A DNA stretch of 64,000 bases, from NCBI GenBank assembly GCA_020161435.1, contig JAIUNV010000002.1:852123-916122 (forward strand). Reading direction: 5' to 3'. The DNA is from Bacteroidota bacterium. Lineage in GTDB: Bacteria; Bacteroidota; Bacteroidia; Chitinophagales; Chitinophagaceae. Below are positions 1 through 7,231 of this stretch, in pieces. The notes beneath the pieces were generated by a model. That model made no database searches and was not told where the DNA came from. It saw nothing but the letters and a program-made list of their open reading frames with translations. Position 1 is the first letter of the stretch, and each line of letters starts with the position of its first letter. The position numbers and the translations under genes were made by a program.

Positions 1-144
1 GGCTATCTTATAGTTTACGTCGGCATCTACCAGTGCCCGGCGAATGTCTTTTACCGTATTGGCTATGTTCAGTTCGTTGATGCGCCCCTGGCCTTTAATA
101 TTTTTAAACGCCGACTCTAACCGCTCCGATAATGATTCGAACAT
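1..144 (-). CDS. ffh: Signal recognition particle protein Ffh, N-terminal part only
   Basis: This is the first 48 codons of a minus-strand gene that runs off the left edge. The translation begins MFESLSERLESAFKNI and continues through GRINELNIANTV to RRALVDADVNYKIA. That is the N-domain pattern of Ffh: an amphipathic first helix, the G(R/Q)GRI turn, then a helix ending in (R/M)ALLEADV. Ffh is the GTPase that binds the signal peptide of nascent membrane proteins together with 4.5S RNA and brings the ribosome to FtsY. The GTPase and M domains lie outside the window. The ATG at 144-142 is the only sensible start. The gene lies downstream of the sigma-factor gene on the same strand, with a hairpin terminator between them, so it is probably its own transcription unit. 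Identification rests on 48 residues, but the pattern is distinctive. Confidence 0.85.
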   Translation of the reverse strand, partial: MFESLSERLESAFKNIKGQGRINELNIANTVKDIRRALVDADVNYKIA

Positions 145-165
145 GAAACTTGATTTTTAATACAC

Positions 166-202
166 AAAGAAAAAAGGATGCAATCAAGCAAGATTACATC
201 CT
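166..202 (-). terminator. Rho-independent terminator after the sigma-factor gene
   Basis: Read on the minus strand, AGGATGTAATC (202-192) pairs with GATTGCATCCT (185-175) around a five-base loop, with a single G-U type mismatch. It is followed directly by TTTTTTCTTT. It lies about 40 bases past the sigma-factor stop and before ffh, so it would end the sigma-factor transcript. Confidence 0.75.
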
Positions 203-242
203 AAAAATGAGGTGCGAAATTAAGGGAAGGAACCGAACCGAA

Positions 243-1118
243 TCAGGTTCCCAAATAAACTTTCAGCAGCTTGGATCGGTTGGTGCTTTGGAGTTTTGCC
301 AGGGCCTTGTCTTTTATTTGCCGCACCCGCTCCCGGGTGAGGTGAAAGCGATGGCCAATGTCTTCGAGGCTCAGTGGATTATCGATACCGATGCCAAAGA
401 AATAGCAGAGCACTTCTTTTTGCCTTTCGGTGAGGGTATTGAGGCTGCGGGTGATTTCTGTTTTCAACGATTCGTGGTGGTCGAGGTTGGCATTGGCCTG
501 ATCGGCATTGGGGTTGGCCATCAGGTCTATCAATGAGCCATCTTCACTATCAGAAACGGGTGCATCCATGCTGATATGCCTGCCGCCAATACTCAGTGTG
601 GCAGCCACTTCATCGGTTCCCATTTCCAGCACATCGGCCAGTTCTTCCGGCGTGGGCTCCCGTTCGTACTCCTGCTCCAGCTGGTTGAAAGACCGGGTTA
701 TTTTGTTGGTGAGCCCCACTTTGTTGAGCGGCAGCCGTACAATGCGGCTTTGCTCGGCCAGGGCCTGCAAAATGCTTTGGCGAATCCACCAAACGGCGTA
801 AGAAATGAATTTGACCCCCCTTGTTTCATCAAACCGCTGGGCGGCACGAATGAGGCCGAGGTTGCCTTCGTTGATGAGGTCGCTCAGGGTAAGCCCCTGA
901 TTTTGATACTGCTTAGCCACACTTACCACAAAACGCAGGTTGGCCCCTACCAGCCGGTCGAGTGCCCGCTGATCGCCTTGTTTAATGCGGATGGCTAATT
1001 GAACTTCTTCTTCGGGTGAGATGAGTTCCACCCGACCAATTTCTTGCAGATACTTTTCCAGGCTTTGCGATTCCCGGTTGGTAATAGATTTAGTAATCTT
1101 GAGTTGGCGCATACTCAT
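243..1118 (-). CDS. rpoD: Primary RNA polymerase sigma factor (RpoD/SigA, Bacteroidota type)
   Basis: This is the housekeeping sigma subunit that directs RNA polymerase to most promoters. The 291-residue protein begins at region 1.2 ([20 protein letters not shown]). Region 2 is at about 59-129, including [20 protein letters not shown], which binds the -10 element and melts DNA. Region 3 is at about 130-215. Region 4, at about 225-278, has the helix-turn-helix ending [17 protein letters not shown]. Region 1.1 is missing, as is normal for this phylum, and the length is normal for the family. The reading frame opens [10 protein letters not shown]; related proteins usually begin MRQLKITK, so the true start may be the ATG at 1112. 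The gene stands alone with a long 5' intergenic region and its own terminator. Confidence 0.95.
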   Translation of the reverse strand: MSMRQLKITKSITNRESQSLEKYLQEIGRVELISPEEEVQLAIRIKQGDQRALDRLVGANLRFVVSVAKQYQNQGLTLSDLINEGNLGLIRAAQRFDETRGVKFISYAVWWIRQSILQALAEQSRIVRLPLNKVGLTNKITRSFNQLEQEYEREPTPEELADVLEMGTDEVAATLSIGGRHISMDAPVSDSEDGSLIDLMANPNADQANANLDHHESLKTEITRSLNTLTERQKEVLCYFFGIGIDNPLSLEDIGHRFHLTRERVRQIKDKALAKLQSTNRSKLLKVYLGT

Positions 1119-1417
1119 AGAGCAGAATTTTTGGTGGTTGAAAATGTGTGTTTGTTATGGGTAGTAGTTAGTGGTCGTATGCCAAAATCTCGCACTCCGG
1201 GGCCTTACTCTCAGTAGGAAAGTTAAGGGATAGTGAAACCCCAATCCAAAAAAAACTAGTGATAAAACAGAAAAATAATCCCGCAAACCCTTGTTTGTGG
1301 AGGGTTTCAGGTAATTCATCTCAACAGACGGACCTGTAAAATTTATTTTGAGGCGTCGATTAATTTTCTATTATTGCACCGATCGCAACATTGAACCACA
1401 ATAACTTCTGCGAGTAG
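1119..1417. other. Divergent intergenic region upstream of rpoD and the START-like gene
   Basis: About 300 bases without a gene between two divergent genes. It holds a 7-bp perfect inverted repeat, AAACCCT (1285-1291) and AGGGTTT (1301-1307), with a nine-base loop and no T tract, so it is not an obvious terminator. It also holds the + strand promoter candidate at 1347-1376. I found no clear TTTG/TAnnTTTG pair for rpoD on the minus strand. Confidence 0.5.
1347..1376 (+). promoter_or_regulatory. Candidate Bacteroidota promoter for the START-like gene
   Basis: TTTG at 1347-1350 is followed after 18 bases by TATTATTG at 1369-1376, one mismatch from the TAnnTTTG consensus of the Bacteroidota primary sigma factor. 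Transcription would start about 35 bases before the ATG at 1418. Based on pattern only. Confidence 0.35.
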
Positions 1418-1798
1418 ATGACTAAGAAGCAAAAATTCACACTGGAATATCCTGTTAGGTGCTCACCCACCATTTTGTACGAATTTCTGGCAACCTCCAA
1501 CGGTTTGCAGGAATGGTTTGCAGATAAAGTAGATGATAAAGACAACGTTTGGCTCTTTACCTGGAATGGTAGTACCGAAAAAGCCGAAGTAGTAGAGCAG
1601 GAACAAGACAAATTTGTAAAATTTCGTTGGCTGCATGCCCCTTCCGAAGAGTTTTTTGAATTTCGGATTGAAAAAACGGAAGTAAGCAACCAAACAATTT
1701 TGGTGATTACCGATTTTGCCGAAAAAAACGAAATCAAAGACCAGAGCCAGCTGTGGGGATATCAGGTGAAAGACCTGTTTCACCGCCTTGGCAACTAG
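1418..1798 (+). CDS. START-like (SRPBCC-fold) domain protein
   Basis: A 126-residue cytoplasmic protein with one SRPBCC/Bet v 1-like domain over almost its full length. It opens with the typical first strand and helix (KFTLEYPV, then PTILYEFLATSNGLQEWFAD). Central strands follow (WLFTWNG, KFRWLHAP, FFEFRIEK), and the C-terminal helix that closes the cavity is DQSQLWGYQVKDLFHRLGN. This fold binds a hydrophobic ligand in AHSA1 and polyketide cyclase relatives. Proteins of this length in Bacteroidota are annotated only as START-like and no ligand can be inferred. The stop codon overlaps the stop of the convergent gene at 1795 by three bases. Confidence 0.85.
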   Translation: MTKKQKFTLEYPVRCSPTILYEFLATSNGLQEWFADKVDDKDNVWLFTWNGSTEKAEVVEQEQDKFVKFRWLHAPSEEFFEFRIEKTEVSNQTILVITDFAEKNEIKDQSQLWGYQVKDLFHRLGN

Positions 1799-2388
1799 CA
1801 CTTTTGCAAAGCGGCTACCAATTGCTGGTATGCCTCCGCATAAAATTGAAATGCCTGTACCCATTGGGATACAGGTATTTTTTTTGCAGCTATGTAAAAA
1901 ACGTTGGCTGCTGTGTCAGTGCAATCCGTATGCTCATTCCACTCAGCATTAGGCAACTCATAATTCCACGGATTGCTGGTGCTGCCGCAAAGCCAACCCT
2001 GCTGTTGTAGTTGTGGCAGTATCGGCCTAAATCTTGATGCATACTCACCGGATAGCTGCAAACGGATGCTGAAATGATGCCCCCACCAGAAAAAGCTACG
2101 GATGGCAAAATTTCCATGTTTGTCAAAACAACGGGGATAATCGAGCATTACCCACGGCATTTGTTCATACTGCTCCCCTTTCGAAATTTTGGGCTGCCCC
2201 AAAAAAGCCTGCGGGTGTTGCACAGTCAACGATGCCGCCTGCTGGCGATACACATCGGCCAGACATCCGAAAATTTCATACACATCAGCAATAATGCGGT
2301 GCTTCGTTAAAATGAAAGCATCCTGCGAAGCCAACTGCCATTCTGCAGCTGAAAGTGCTAATTTTGGCGACCTTACGGGCAAATCCAT
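1795..2388 (-). CDS. Conserved-looking hypothetical protein
   Basis: I do not recognise this 197-residue product. It has no signal peptide or membrane segment. It is rich in aromatic residues, with FFWWGHHFSIRLQL at about 98-111 and WLCGSTSNPWNYELPNAEW further on. The C-terminal part is helical (VSQWVQAFQFYAEAYQQLVAAL). Its stop codon overlaps the stop of the START-like gene. Its first 30 codons overlap the region upstream of the LptF/G permease gene on the other strand, including that gene's likely -7 box, so the two 5' ends may interfere. Codon use looks like that of neighbouring genes, which supports it being real. The start may lie further downstream. Confidence 0.6.
   Translation of the reverse strand: MDLPVRSPKLALSAAEWQLASQDAFILTKHRIIADVYEIFGCLADVYRQQAASLTVQHPQAFLGQPKISKGEQYEQMPWVMLDYPRCFDKHGNFAIRSFFWWGHHFSIRLQLSGEYASRFRPILPQLQQQGWLCGSTSNPWNYELPNAEWNEHTDCTDTAANVFYIAAKKIPVSQWVQAFQFYAEAYQQLVAALQKC
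2359..2366 (+). promoter_or_regulatory. Candidate -7 box for the LptF/G operon
   Basis: TAATTTTG matches the Bacteroidota -7 consensus TAnnTTTG exactly. I see no good TTTG at the -33 position. Transcription would start near 2373, downstream of the first in-frame ATG at 2355, which favours the GTG at 2397 as the permease start. Confidence 0.35.
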
Positions 2389-2396
2389 TACACGGA

Positions 2397-3836
2397 GTGA
2401 TTAAACAATTAGACAAACTGATACTACGGGCTTTCATCGGTCCATTTCTTGCCACTTTTCTAATCGCCATTTTTGTACTCATCCTGCAATTCTTCTGGCT
2501 ATGGATTGATGATTTTGTGGGCAAAGGTATAGATATGGCCACGCTGGGCGAAGTAGTGTTGTATGTAGCCGCCAGCTGGGTGCCTGTGGCATTACCACTG
2601 GCTATGCTGCTCTCCACCATTATGACCTTTGGCAACCTCGGCGAAAGCTATGAACTCGTTGCCATTAAATCTGCCGGCATATCGTTGCTGAGATTTATGC
2701 GGCCCATTTTTTTAGCCAGTTTACTTATTGTAGGTGTGGCTTTTTTATTCAACAACAACATCATTCCTATTGTCAATCTCAAACTGAATAAACTGAAGTA
2801 CGAGATTGTGTATTCCAAACCAGCATTCGATATTAAGCCTGGTGTTTTTTACGACAACATAGAAGGCTATGTAATTAAACTGGGTAGCAAAGAAAACGAC
2901 GGGCAGTTGATTAAAGATGTGATCATTTACGAAAAAGGCAACTACCTGCAAGATAATCTGCTGCTGGCCGACAGTGGCTCCATGACGGTGAGCAATGACA
3001 AGCGTTTCCTCAAGTTTCACCTGAAGCACGGCACCCGCTACGAAGAACGAGGCATGCGAAGCACTACCAACACTGAACTCATAAGGGTTGGCTTTGATGA
3101 ATATGAAAAAATATTTGACCTCACCAGTTTTTTCAGGGTACAATCAAACGACAGTTTGTTTAAAGACAACTACCGGATGCTGAGTGTAAGGCAGCTCAAG
3201 CATTTTATGGATTCGGTGGTGGTAAAAAAAGATTCACTCAGCAAACGCATTCGCAATGAAGTGAGTGCCAATTTTAGTTTTGCTACGCAATACGACAGTG
3301 GTAAACTCAAGCTGCCCATTGTACAAAAAGCCCCAAAAAATTTGCAAGCTATTTTCCCCGATAGTACCAAAACAATACTGGCCGATATGGCATTGTCGAA
3401 AATTAATGCAGCTAAAACTTCGATGGATTTATTTTATGCAGACTACAATAGCCGCAGCCGCGAAATAAGGGAGTATATGATTGGCCTGCACCAAAAGTTT
3501 GCGTTATCTTTTGCATGCTTTGTAATGTTTTTGATTGGTGCACCGCTGGGCTCCATCATTCGCAAAGGCGGCATTGGCACCCCGCTCGTTTTTGCCGTTA
3601 TCTTTTTTGCCATTTTCCATTTGCTCAATACTACTGGCGAAAAGCTGGCCAAAGAAGCGGTACTTTCTCCCTTTGTAGGCACTTGGTTGCCTTCCATTGT
3701 GCTGGTGCCCATTGGTATTTTTCTGGGTTACAAAGCCATGCGGGATTCGCAGCTTTTCAACAAAGAATTTTACTACAGAACAGCAGTACAATTTAAAAAA
3801 TTCATCCGGCGCAATGCCACAAAAAATAACGCATGA
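2397..3836 (+). CDS. LptF/LptG family permease of the lipopolysaccharide exporter
   Basis: An inner-membrane subunit of the LptB2FG ABC transporter, which extracts lipopolysaccharide from the inner membrane and passes it to LptC/LptA. The product is about 479 residues. Three N-terminal membrane segments lie at roughly 14-37, 52-74 and 98-116. A large periplasmic beta-jellyroll region at about 120-360 includes GVFYDNIEGYVIKLG. Three C-terminal segments follow, with the family pattern FLIGAPLGSIIRKGG and then FFAIFHLLNTTGEKLA. I chose GTG at 2397 because the protein then starts IKQLDKLILRAFIGPF, as relatives do. An ATG at 2355 would add 14 unlikely residues. LptF and LptG cannot be told apart here. 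The stop overlaps the start of the superoxide dismutase gene (ATGA), so the two are co-transcribed. Confidence 0.85.
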   Translation: MIKQLDKLILRAFIGPFLATFLIAIFVLILQFFWLWIDDFVGKGIDMATLGEVVLYVAASWVPVALPLAMLLSTIMTFGNLGESYELVAIKSAGISLLRFMRPIFLASLLIVGVAFLFNNNIIPIVNLKLNKLKYEIVYSKPAFDIKPGVFYDNIEGYVIKLGSKENDGQLIKDVIIYEKGNYLQDNLLLADSGSMTVSNDKRFLKFHLKHGTRYEERGMRSTTNTELIRVGFDEYEKIFDLTSFFRVQSNDSLFKDNYRMLSVRQLKHFMDSVVVKKDSLSKRIRNEVSANFSFATQYDSGKLKLPIVQKAPKNLQAIFPDSTKTILADMALSKINAAKTSMDLFYADYNSRSREIREYMIGLHQKFALSFACFVMFLIGAPLGSIIRKGGIGTPLVFAVIFFAIFHLLNTTGEKLAKEAVLSPFVGTWLPSIVLVPIGIFLGYKAMRDSQLFNKEFYYRTAVQFKKFIRRNATKNNA

Positions 3837-4576
3837 AAAGAAGACATTTCTTAACCGAAGGTTCGAAAGCTGCTGCAGGTATTGTGGTAGCAGGTGGTGC
3901 ATTGGCCAGCCTCAGTGCTTGTGGCAATAAGGCTCAAGCTACTGCCAGCAAATTCTATGCAGGCACCCCCGCACTCACACAACGTGCTTTGGGTTATGAT
4001 TACAATGCTTTGCTGCCCTCCATAGATGCAGCTACCATGGAAATACATTACACGAAGCATGCAGCTGCATACACAAAAAATATGACCGAAGCATTGACTG
4101 CTGAAGCTCCTGATACCAAGCAATTAGAAACTTTGTTTGCCAACATGAGCAAGTACAGTGCAAAGCTGCGCAACAATGCCGGCGGCCATTACAACCACGA
4201 AAGTTTTTGGCGCTTTATGAAACCCGGTGGTGCGGCTATGCCTGCTGCACTCAAAACCGCCATCGAAAAACAGTTTGGTTCAGCAGCCGACATGCGAACT
4301 GCTTTTGCCGCTGCGGGTACGGGCCGCTTTGGCAGTGGCTGGGCTTGGCTGGTAGTAGATGCTAATAAACAATTGAAAATTGGCAGCACCCCCAACCAAG
4401 ACAATCCGCTGATGGATGTGAGTGAATTGAAAGGCTATCCCATTTTAGGATTAGATGTATGGGAACATGCTTACTATTTGAAATACCAAAACAAACGGGC
4501 TGATTACATAGCTGCCTGGTGGAACATAGTAAACTGGGAAGAAGTAAATGCCCGGTACGAGTTTGCACTTAAGTAA
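3833..4576 (+). CDS. Superoxide dismutase (Mn/Fe type), Tat-exported putative lipoprotein
   Basis: Converts superoxide to oxygen and hydrogen peroxide. The 247-residue protein begins with a twin-arginine motif (MKRRHFL) and a hydrophobic stretch ending in the lipobox L27-S-A-C30. It should therefore be exported folded by Tat and probably lipidated, acting in the periplasm. The SOD domain occupies about 52-247. Metal ligands by alignment with E. coli SodA are H72 (EIHYTKH), H122 (YNHESFW), D208 and H212 (DVWEHAYY). G117-G118 and the NQDNPL motif with Q189 resemble manganese rather than iron enzymes, though cambialism cannot be excluded. It overlaps lptF/G by four bases. The export signal is the unusual part, since many bacterial Mn-SODs are cytoplasmic. 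Confidence 0.93.
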   Translation: MKRRHFLTEGSKAAAGIVVAGGALASLSACGNKAQATASKFYAGTPALTQRALGYDYNALLPSIDAATMEIHYTKHAAAYTKNMTEALTAEAPDTKQLETLFANMSKYSAKLRNNAGGHYNHESFWRFMKPGGAAMPAALKTAIEKQFGSAADMRTAFAAAGTGRFGSGWAWLVVDANKQLKIGSTPNQDNPLMDVSELKGYPILGLDVWEHAYYLKYQNKRADYIAAWWNIVNWEEVNARYEFALK

Positions 4577-4619
4577 CGCATCTGTATTGCTGCAACATTA
4601 AAACATCAATAATAAACCA

Positions 4620-5027
4620 ATGAAGACAATCACCCGATGGTCGAAAGACATGGCTTTTGAAAGTGAATATGACGGACATGCTATTGAACTAAATGGTGCT
4701 ACCGGCCCCGACGGTAAGCGACTGGCCTTTAGCCCGAAAGCATTGTTGCTCAGCGGCCTTGCCGGCTGCAGTGGCATTGATGTAGTGGAAATTCTCTCCA
4801 AAATGAAAGTGCCTTTTACACAGCTGGAAATAGAAGCCGAAAGCGAACCTGTAGCTGAGCATCCAAAGGTTTTTCAAGACATTATTATTGAATACAAAAT
4901 TGATGCCGCACCAGCAGATGAAGACAAAGTAAAAAGAGCAGTATCTCTTTCGTTGGAAAAATACTGTGGTGTAGCGGCCATGCTACGCAAAAACAGCGCC
5001 ATCGTTCCAAAAATAACCTTGATATAA
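4620..5027 (+). CDS. OsmC/Ohr family peroxide-reducing protein
   Basis: A 135-residue cytoplasmic protein of the OsmC family, which reduces organic hydroperoxides using two cysteines. The expected pair is present: C50 in LAGCSGIDVVEIL and C116 in LEKYCGVAAML. The N-terminal beta region (MAFESEYDGHAIELNG) and the central helix that carries the first cysteine fit the family and its length. It lies 43 bases after the superoxide dismutase gene on the same strand, which gives a small oxidative-stress pairing. The electron donor cannot be told from sequence. OsmC and YhfA-like subfamilies remain possible. Confidence 0.88.
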   Translation: MKTITRWSKDMAFESEYDGHAIELNGATGPDGKRLAFSPKALLLSGLAGCSGIDVVEILSKMKVPFTQLEIEAESEPVAEHPKVFQDIIIEYKIDAAPADEDKVKRAVSLSLEKYCGVAAMLRKNSAIVPKITLI

Positions 5028-5037
5028 ATTTACACAA

Positions 5038-6042
5038 ATGCCTGCACGTGAAGCAACGCTACAATCCTTTCGGATACAACGCTGGATAACATTGGTAGGC
5101 GTTGTACTGCTGTTGCTCAAATTTGCAGCGTACTACCTCACCCACTCCGTGGCCATACTTACCGATGCACTGGAAAGTATTGTAAATGTGGTAGCCGGGG
5201 GCATCAGTTTGTACAGCTTGTACGTGGCGGCAAAACCCCGCGACAAAGATCACCCTTACGGACATGGGAAGGCTGAATTTTTATCGGCCGGTGTAGAAGG
5301 TACACTCATTGCCGTAGCAGGTGTTTGGATTATGTATGAAGCCATTCAAAAATTGTTGCATCCATCGCCTGTGCATCAGTTAGATTTTGGCATTGTGCTC
5401 ATTGCTATAAGCGGGGTGGTCAACTATTTTGCCGGCATGATTGCTGAAAATACAGGAAGGAAAAACAATTCGCTGGCCATTGTAGCTACCGGTAAGCACC
5501 TTAAGAGTGATGCTTACTCCACAGCAGGATTGGTAGCCGGTTTATTGCTACTCATGTTTACCCAATGGCAATGGGTGGATAGTGCCGTGGCATTGCTGTT
5601 TGGCTTGCTCATCATCTTCACCGGCATTGGTATTGTACGCAAAAGCGTAGCCGGCATTATGGATGAAGCCGACACCGATTTGTTGCAACAAATGGTAACG
5701 CTGCTCAACAAAGAACGCCAGCCAAACTGGATTGACTTGCACAACCTGCGCATCATCAAATACGGCAATCAAATGCATGTTGATTGCCACCTCACCATTC
5801 CATGGTACCTCAATGTACACGAAGCCCACGCCGAAGTAGACCTGCTCACCAATGCAGTGCGGCATGAGTTTGGTAGTAGTTTAGAAATCTTCACCCACAC
5901 CGATGGCTGCCTGCCCTTCAGCTGCCGCATTTGTCAGGTGCAAGAATGCCCACACCGCAAGCAACATTTTGTACGCAGCATTCCGTGGACGCTGCACAAT
6001 CTTTTTGAAAACAAAAAACACCGCATCGAACATGAAGCATAA
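5038..6042 (+). CDS. Cation diffusion facilitator (CDF) metal exporter
   Basis: A 334-residue inner-membrane antiporter that exports a divalent metal, most often zinc or iron, in exchange for protons. Six membrane segments are predicted in the first 205 residues. The transport site is visible as D43/E46 in ILTDALESIVN and H154/D158 in GKHLKSDAYS. The cytoplasmic C-terminal domain spans about 210-290. An unusual tail follows, with C291, C296, C299 and C304 followed by H306 (pattern C-x4-C-x2-C-x4-C-x-H), which may bind metal. It begins 10 bases after the OsmC gene and its end overlaps deoC by 11 bases, so it belongs to the same operon. The metal cannot be assigned. Confidence 0.9.
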   Translation: MPAREATLQSFRIQRWITLVGVVLLLLKFAAYYLTHSVAILTDALESIVNVVAGGISLYSLYVAAKPRDKDHPYGHGKAEFLSAGVEGTLIAVAGVWIMYEAIQKLLHPSPVHQLDFGIVLIAISGVVNYFAGMIAENTGRKNNSLAIVATGKHLKSDAYSTAGLVAGLLLLMFTQWQWVDSAVALLFGLLIIFTGIGIVRKSVAGIMDEADTDLLQQMVTLLNKERQPNWIDLHNLRIIKYGNQMHVDCHLTIPWYLNVHEAHAEVDLLTNAVRHEFGSSLEIFTHTDGCLPFSCRICQVQECPHRKQHFVRSIPWTLHNLFENKKHRIEHEA

Positions 6043-6706
6043 TATAGCCGCCGCCGTTGACCATACATTACTCAAACCTGGTATGCTGGCCAGCCAGGTT
6101 GAGTTACTCTGCGAAGAAGCCAAAACACATGGTTTTGCCGCCGTATGTGTATCACCGCTGTTTGTAAAACAAGCCAAGCAGGCTTTGGAAGATAGCAGCG
6201 TAAAAGTGGCTACTGTTATCGGTTTCCCCTTTGGCTACTCGGCCATCGAAGCCAAACTGGCCGAGACCTTGCTGGCAATTGTAGATGGTGCCGATGAACT
6301 CGATGTGGTCATCAACTTTACGGCCATCAAAAATAACGACTGGACATTTGTGGCGAATGAAATCAACCACCTGATGCCAGTGATTACTGCCAACAACAGA
6401 ACCATCAAAGTAATTATCGAAAGTGGCGTTCTCACCGATGATGAAATCATCAAATGCTGCGAAATTTATGGTGCAGCAGGTGTGCATTTTATGAAAACCT
6501 CTACCGGCTACGCCGAAAAAGGTGCCAGCGTTCATGCCGTTGAACTGATGCGCAAACACCTGCCTGCCCACATCCAAATCAAAGCTTCTGGTGGCATCAG
6601 AGATGCAGCTTTTGCTGAAGCACTAATGGATGCCGGCGCCACCCGCCTAGGTACCAGCAGCGGCATTGCATTGGCACAGGGCAAAGCATCCACTACCCAA
6701 TATTAA
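6032..6706 (+). CDS. deoC: Deoxyribose-phosphate aldolase
   Basis: Class I aldolase that splits 2-deoxyribose-5-phosphate into glyceraldehyde-3-phosphate and acetaldehyde during deoxynucleoside catabolism. The 224-residue cytoplasmic TIM barrel has the Schiff-base lysine K155 in HFMKTSTGY, the second active-site lysine K184 in IKASGGIR, and D91 in ELDVVINF. The start MKHNIAAAVDHTLL at 6032 gives the normal family length; the longer open frame from 5903 is only overlap with the CDF gene. The 11-base overlap with that gene suggests translational coupling. Confidence 0.95.
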   Translation: MKHNIAAAVDHTLLKPGMLASQVELLCEEAKTHGFAAVCVSPLFVKQAKQALEDSSVKVATVIGFPFGYSAIEAKLAETLLAIVDGADELDVVINFTAIKNNDWTFVANEINHLMPVITANNRTIKVIIESGVLTDDEIIKCCEIYGAAGVHFMKTSTGYAEKGASVHAVELMRKHLPAHIQIKASGGIRDAAFAEALMDAGATRLGTSSGIALAQGKASTTQY

Positions 6707-6739
6707 CAGGCTGCGCAACAGCTACTACACCCCCACCGT

Positions 6740-6747
6740 TAAATTTG
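6740..6747 (+). promoter_or_regulatory. Candidate -7 box immediately before the SPOR-like gene
   Basis: TAAATTTG fits the Bacteroidota -7 consensus exactly and ends five bases before the ATG at 6753. Transcription would start at or within a few bases of the ATG, giving a leaderless or nearly leaderless message. No clear TTTG is seen at -33. Confidence 0.35.
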
Positions 6748-6752
6748 CAGCT

Positions 6753-7229
6753 ATGAACTGGACTAAATTTTTACCCGTCATTGCAGCCTTGCTCCTGTGC
6801 AGCTTCGCATTGCATGCTCAACAAACAGACAGCACCGCTACCGCAGTGGTACATGCCGACCCAAGAGTAAACTGGCTGGCAGAAAAGCAGGCGCAAATCA
6901 ACAAGGTATCGGTGTACAAAAACAGCGCAGGCCAATGGAAAGGCTACCGGGTGATGGTGCTCAACAGCAACAACCGCGACCTGGCCAACAAAACCAAGGC
7001 CGACCTGCTCAAATACTTTCCCGACAAAGGCGTGTACATGGCCTATCAGGCACCGTATTTCAAACTCAAAGCCGGCGATTTTGTAAAACGGGAAGACGCA
7101 GAAAAATTCAGGAAAGAACTCAGCAAATATTTTACGGGTAGTTTGTTTGTGATGAACGACATCATTAAAGTAACTGCCGAAGAAGAAGCCAAAATATTAG
7201 CCGCCGAAAAAGGCGAAAAAGAATATTAA
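6753..7229 (+). CDS. Secreted SPOR-domain-like protein
   Basis: A 158-residue exported protein with a signal peptide at about 1-22 (FLPVIAALLLCSFALHAQ). The rest resembles a SPOR-type peptidoglycan-binding fold: strand YRVMVLNSNNR, helix DLANKTKADLLKYF, strand GVYMAYQAPYFKLKAGDF, helix KREDAEKFRKELSKYF and a final strand LFVMNDIIKV. SPOR domains bind denuded glycan strands at division sites. Here the function is inferred from fold pattern only. The start at 6753 gives the signal peptide at the N-terminus; an upstream in-frame ATG at 6666 lies inside deoC. Only two bases separate its stop from the M20 gene, so they are likely co-transcribed. Confidence 0.75.
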   Translation: MNWTKFLPVIAALLLCSFALHAQQTDSTATAVVHADPRVNWLAEKQAQINKVSVYKNSAGQWKGYRVMVLNSNNRDLANKTKADLLKYFPDKGVYMAYQAPYFKLKAGDFVKREDAEKFRKELSKYFTGSLFVMNDIIKVTAEEEAKILAAEKGEKEY

Positions 7230-7231
7230 GG

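Noticed and set aside
1285..1307. Inverted repeat AAACCCT/AGGGTTT as a terminator
   Set aside because: It lies between two divergent promoters with no T tract on either side, so it is mentioned only as a repeat within the intergenic entry.
5903..6031. Extra 43 N-terminal codons on deoC
   Set aside because: They are the overlap with the CDF gene in another frame; the start at 6032 gives the normal family length and N-terminus.
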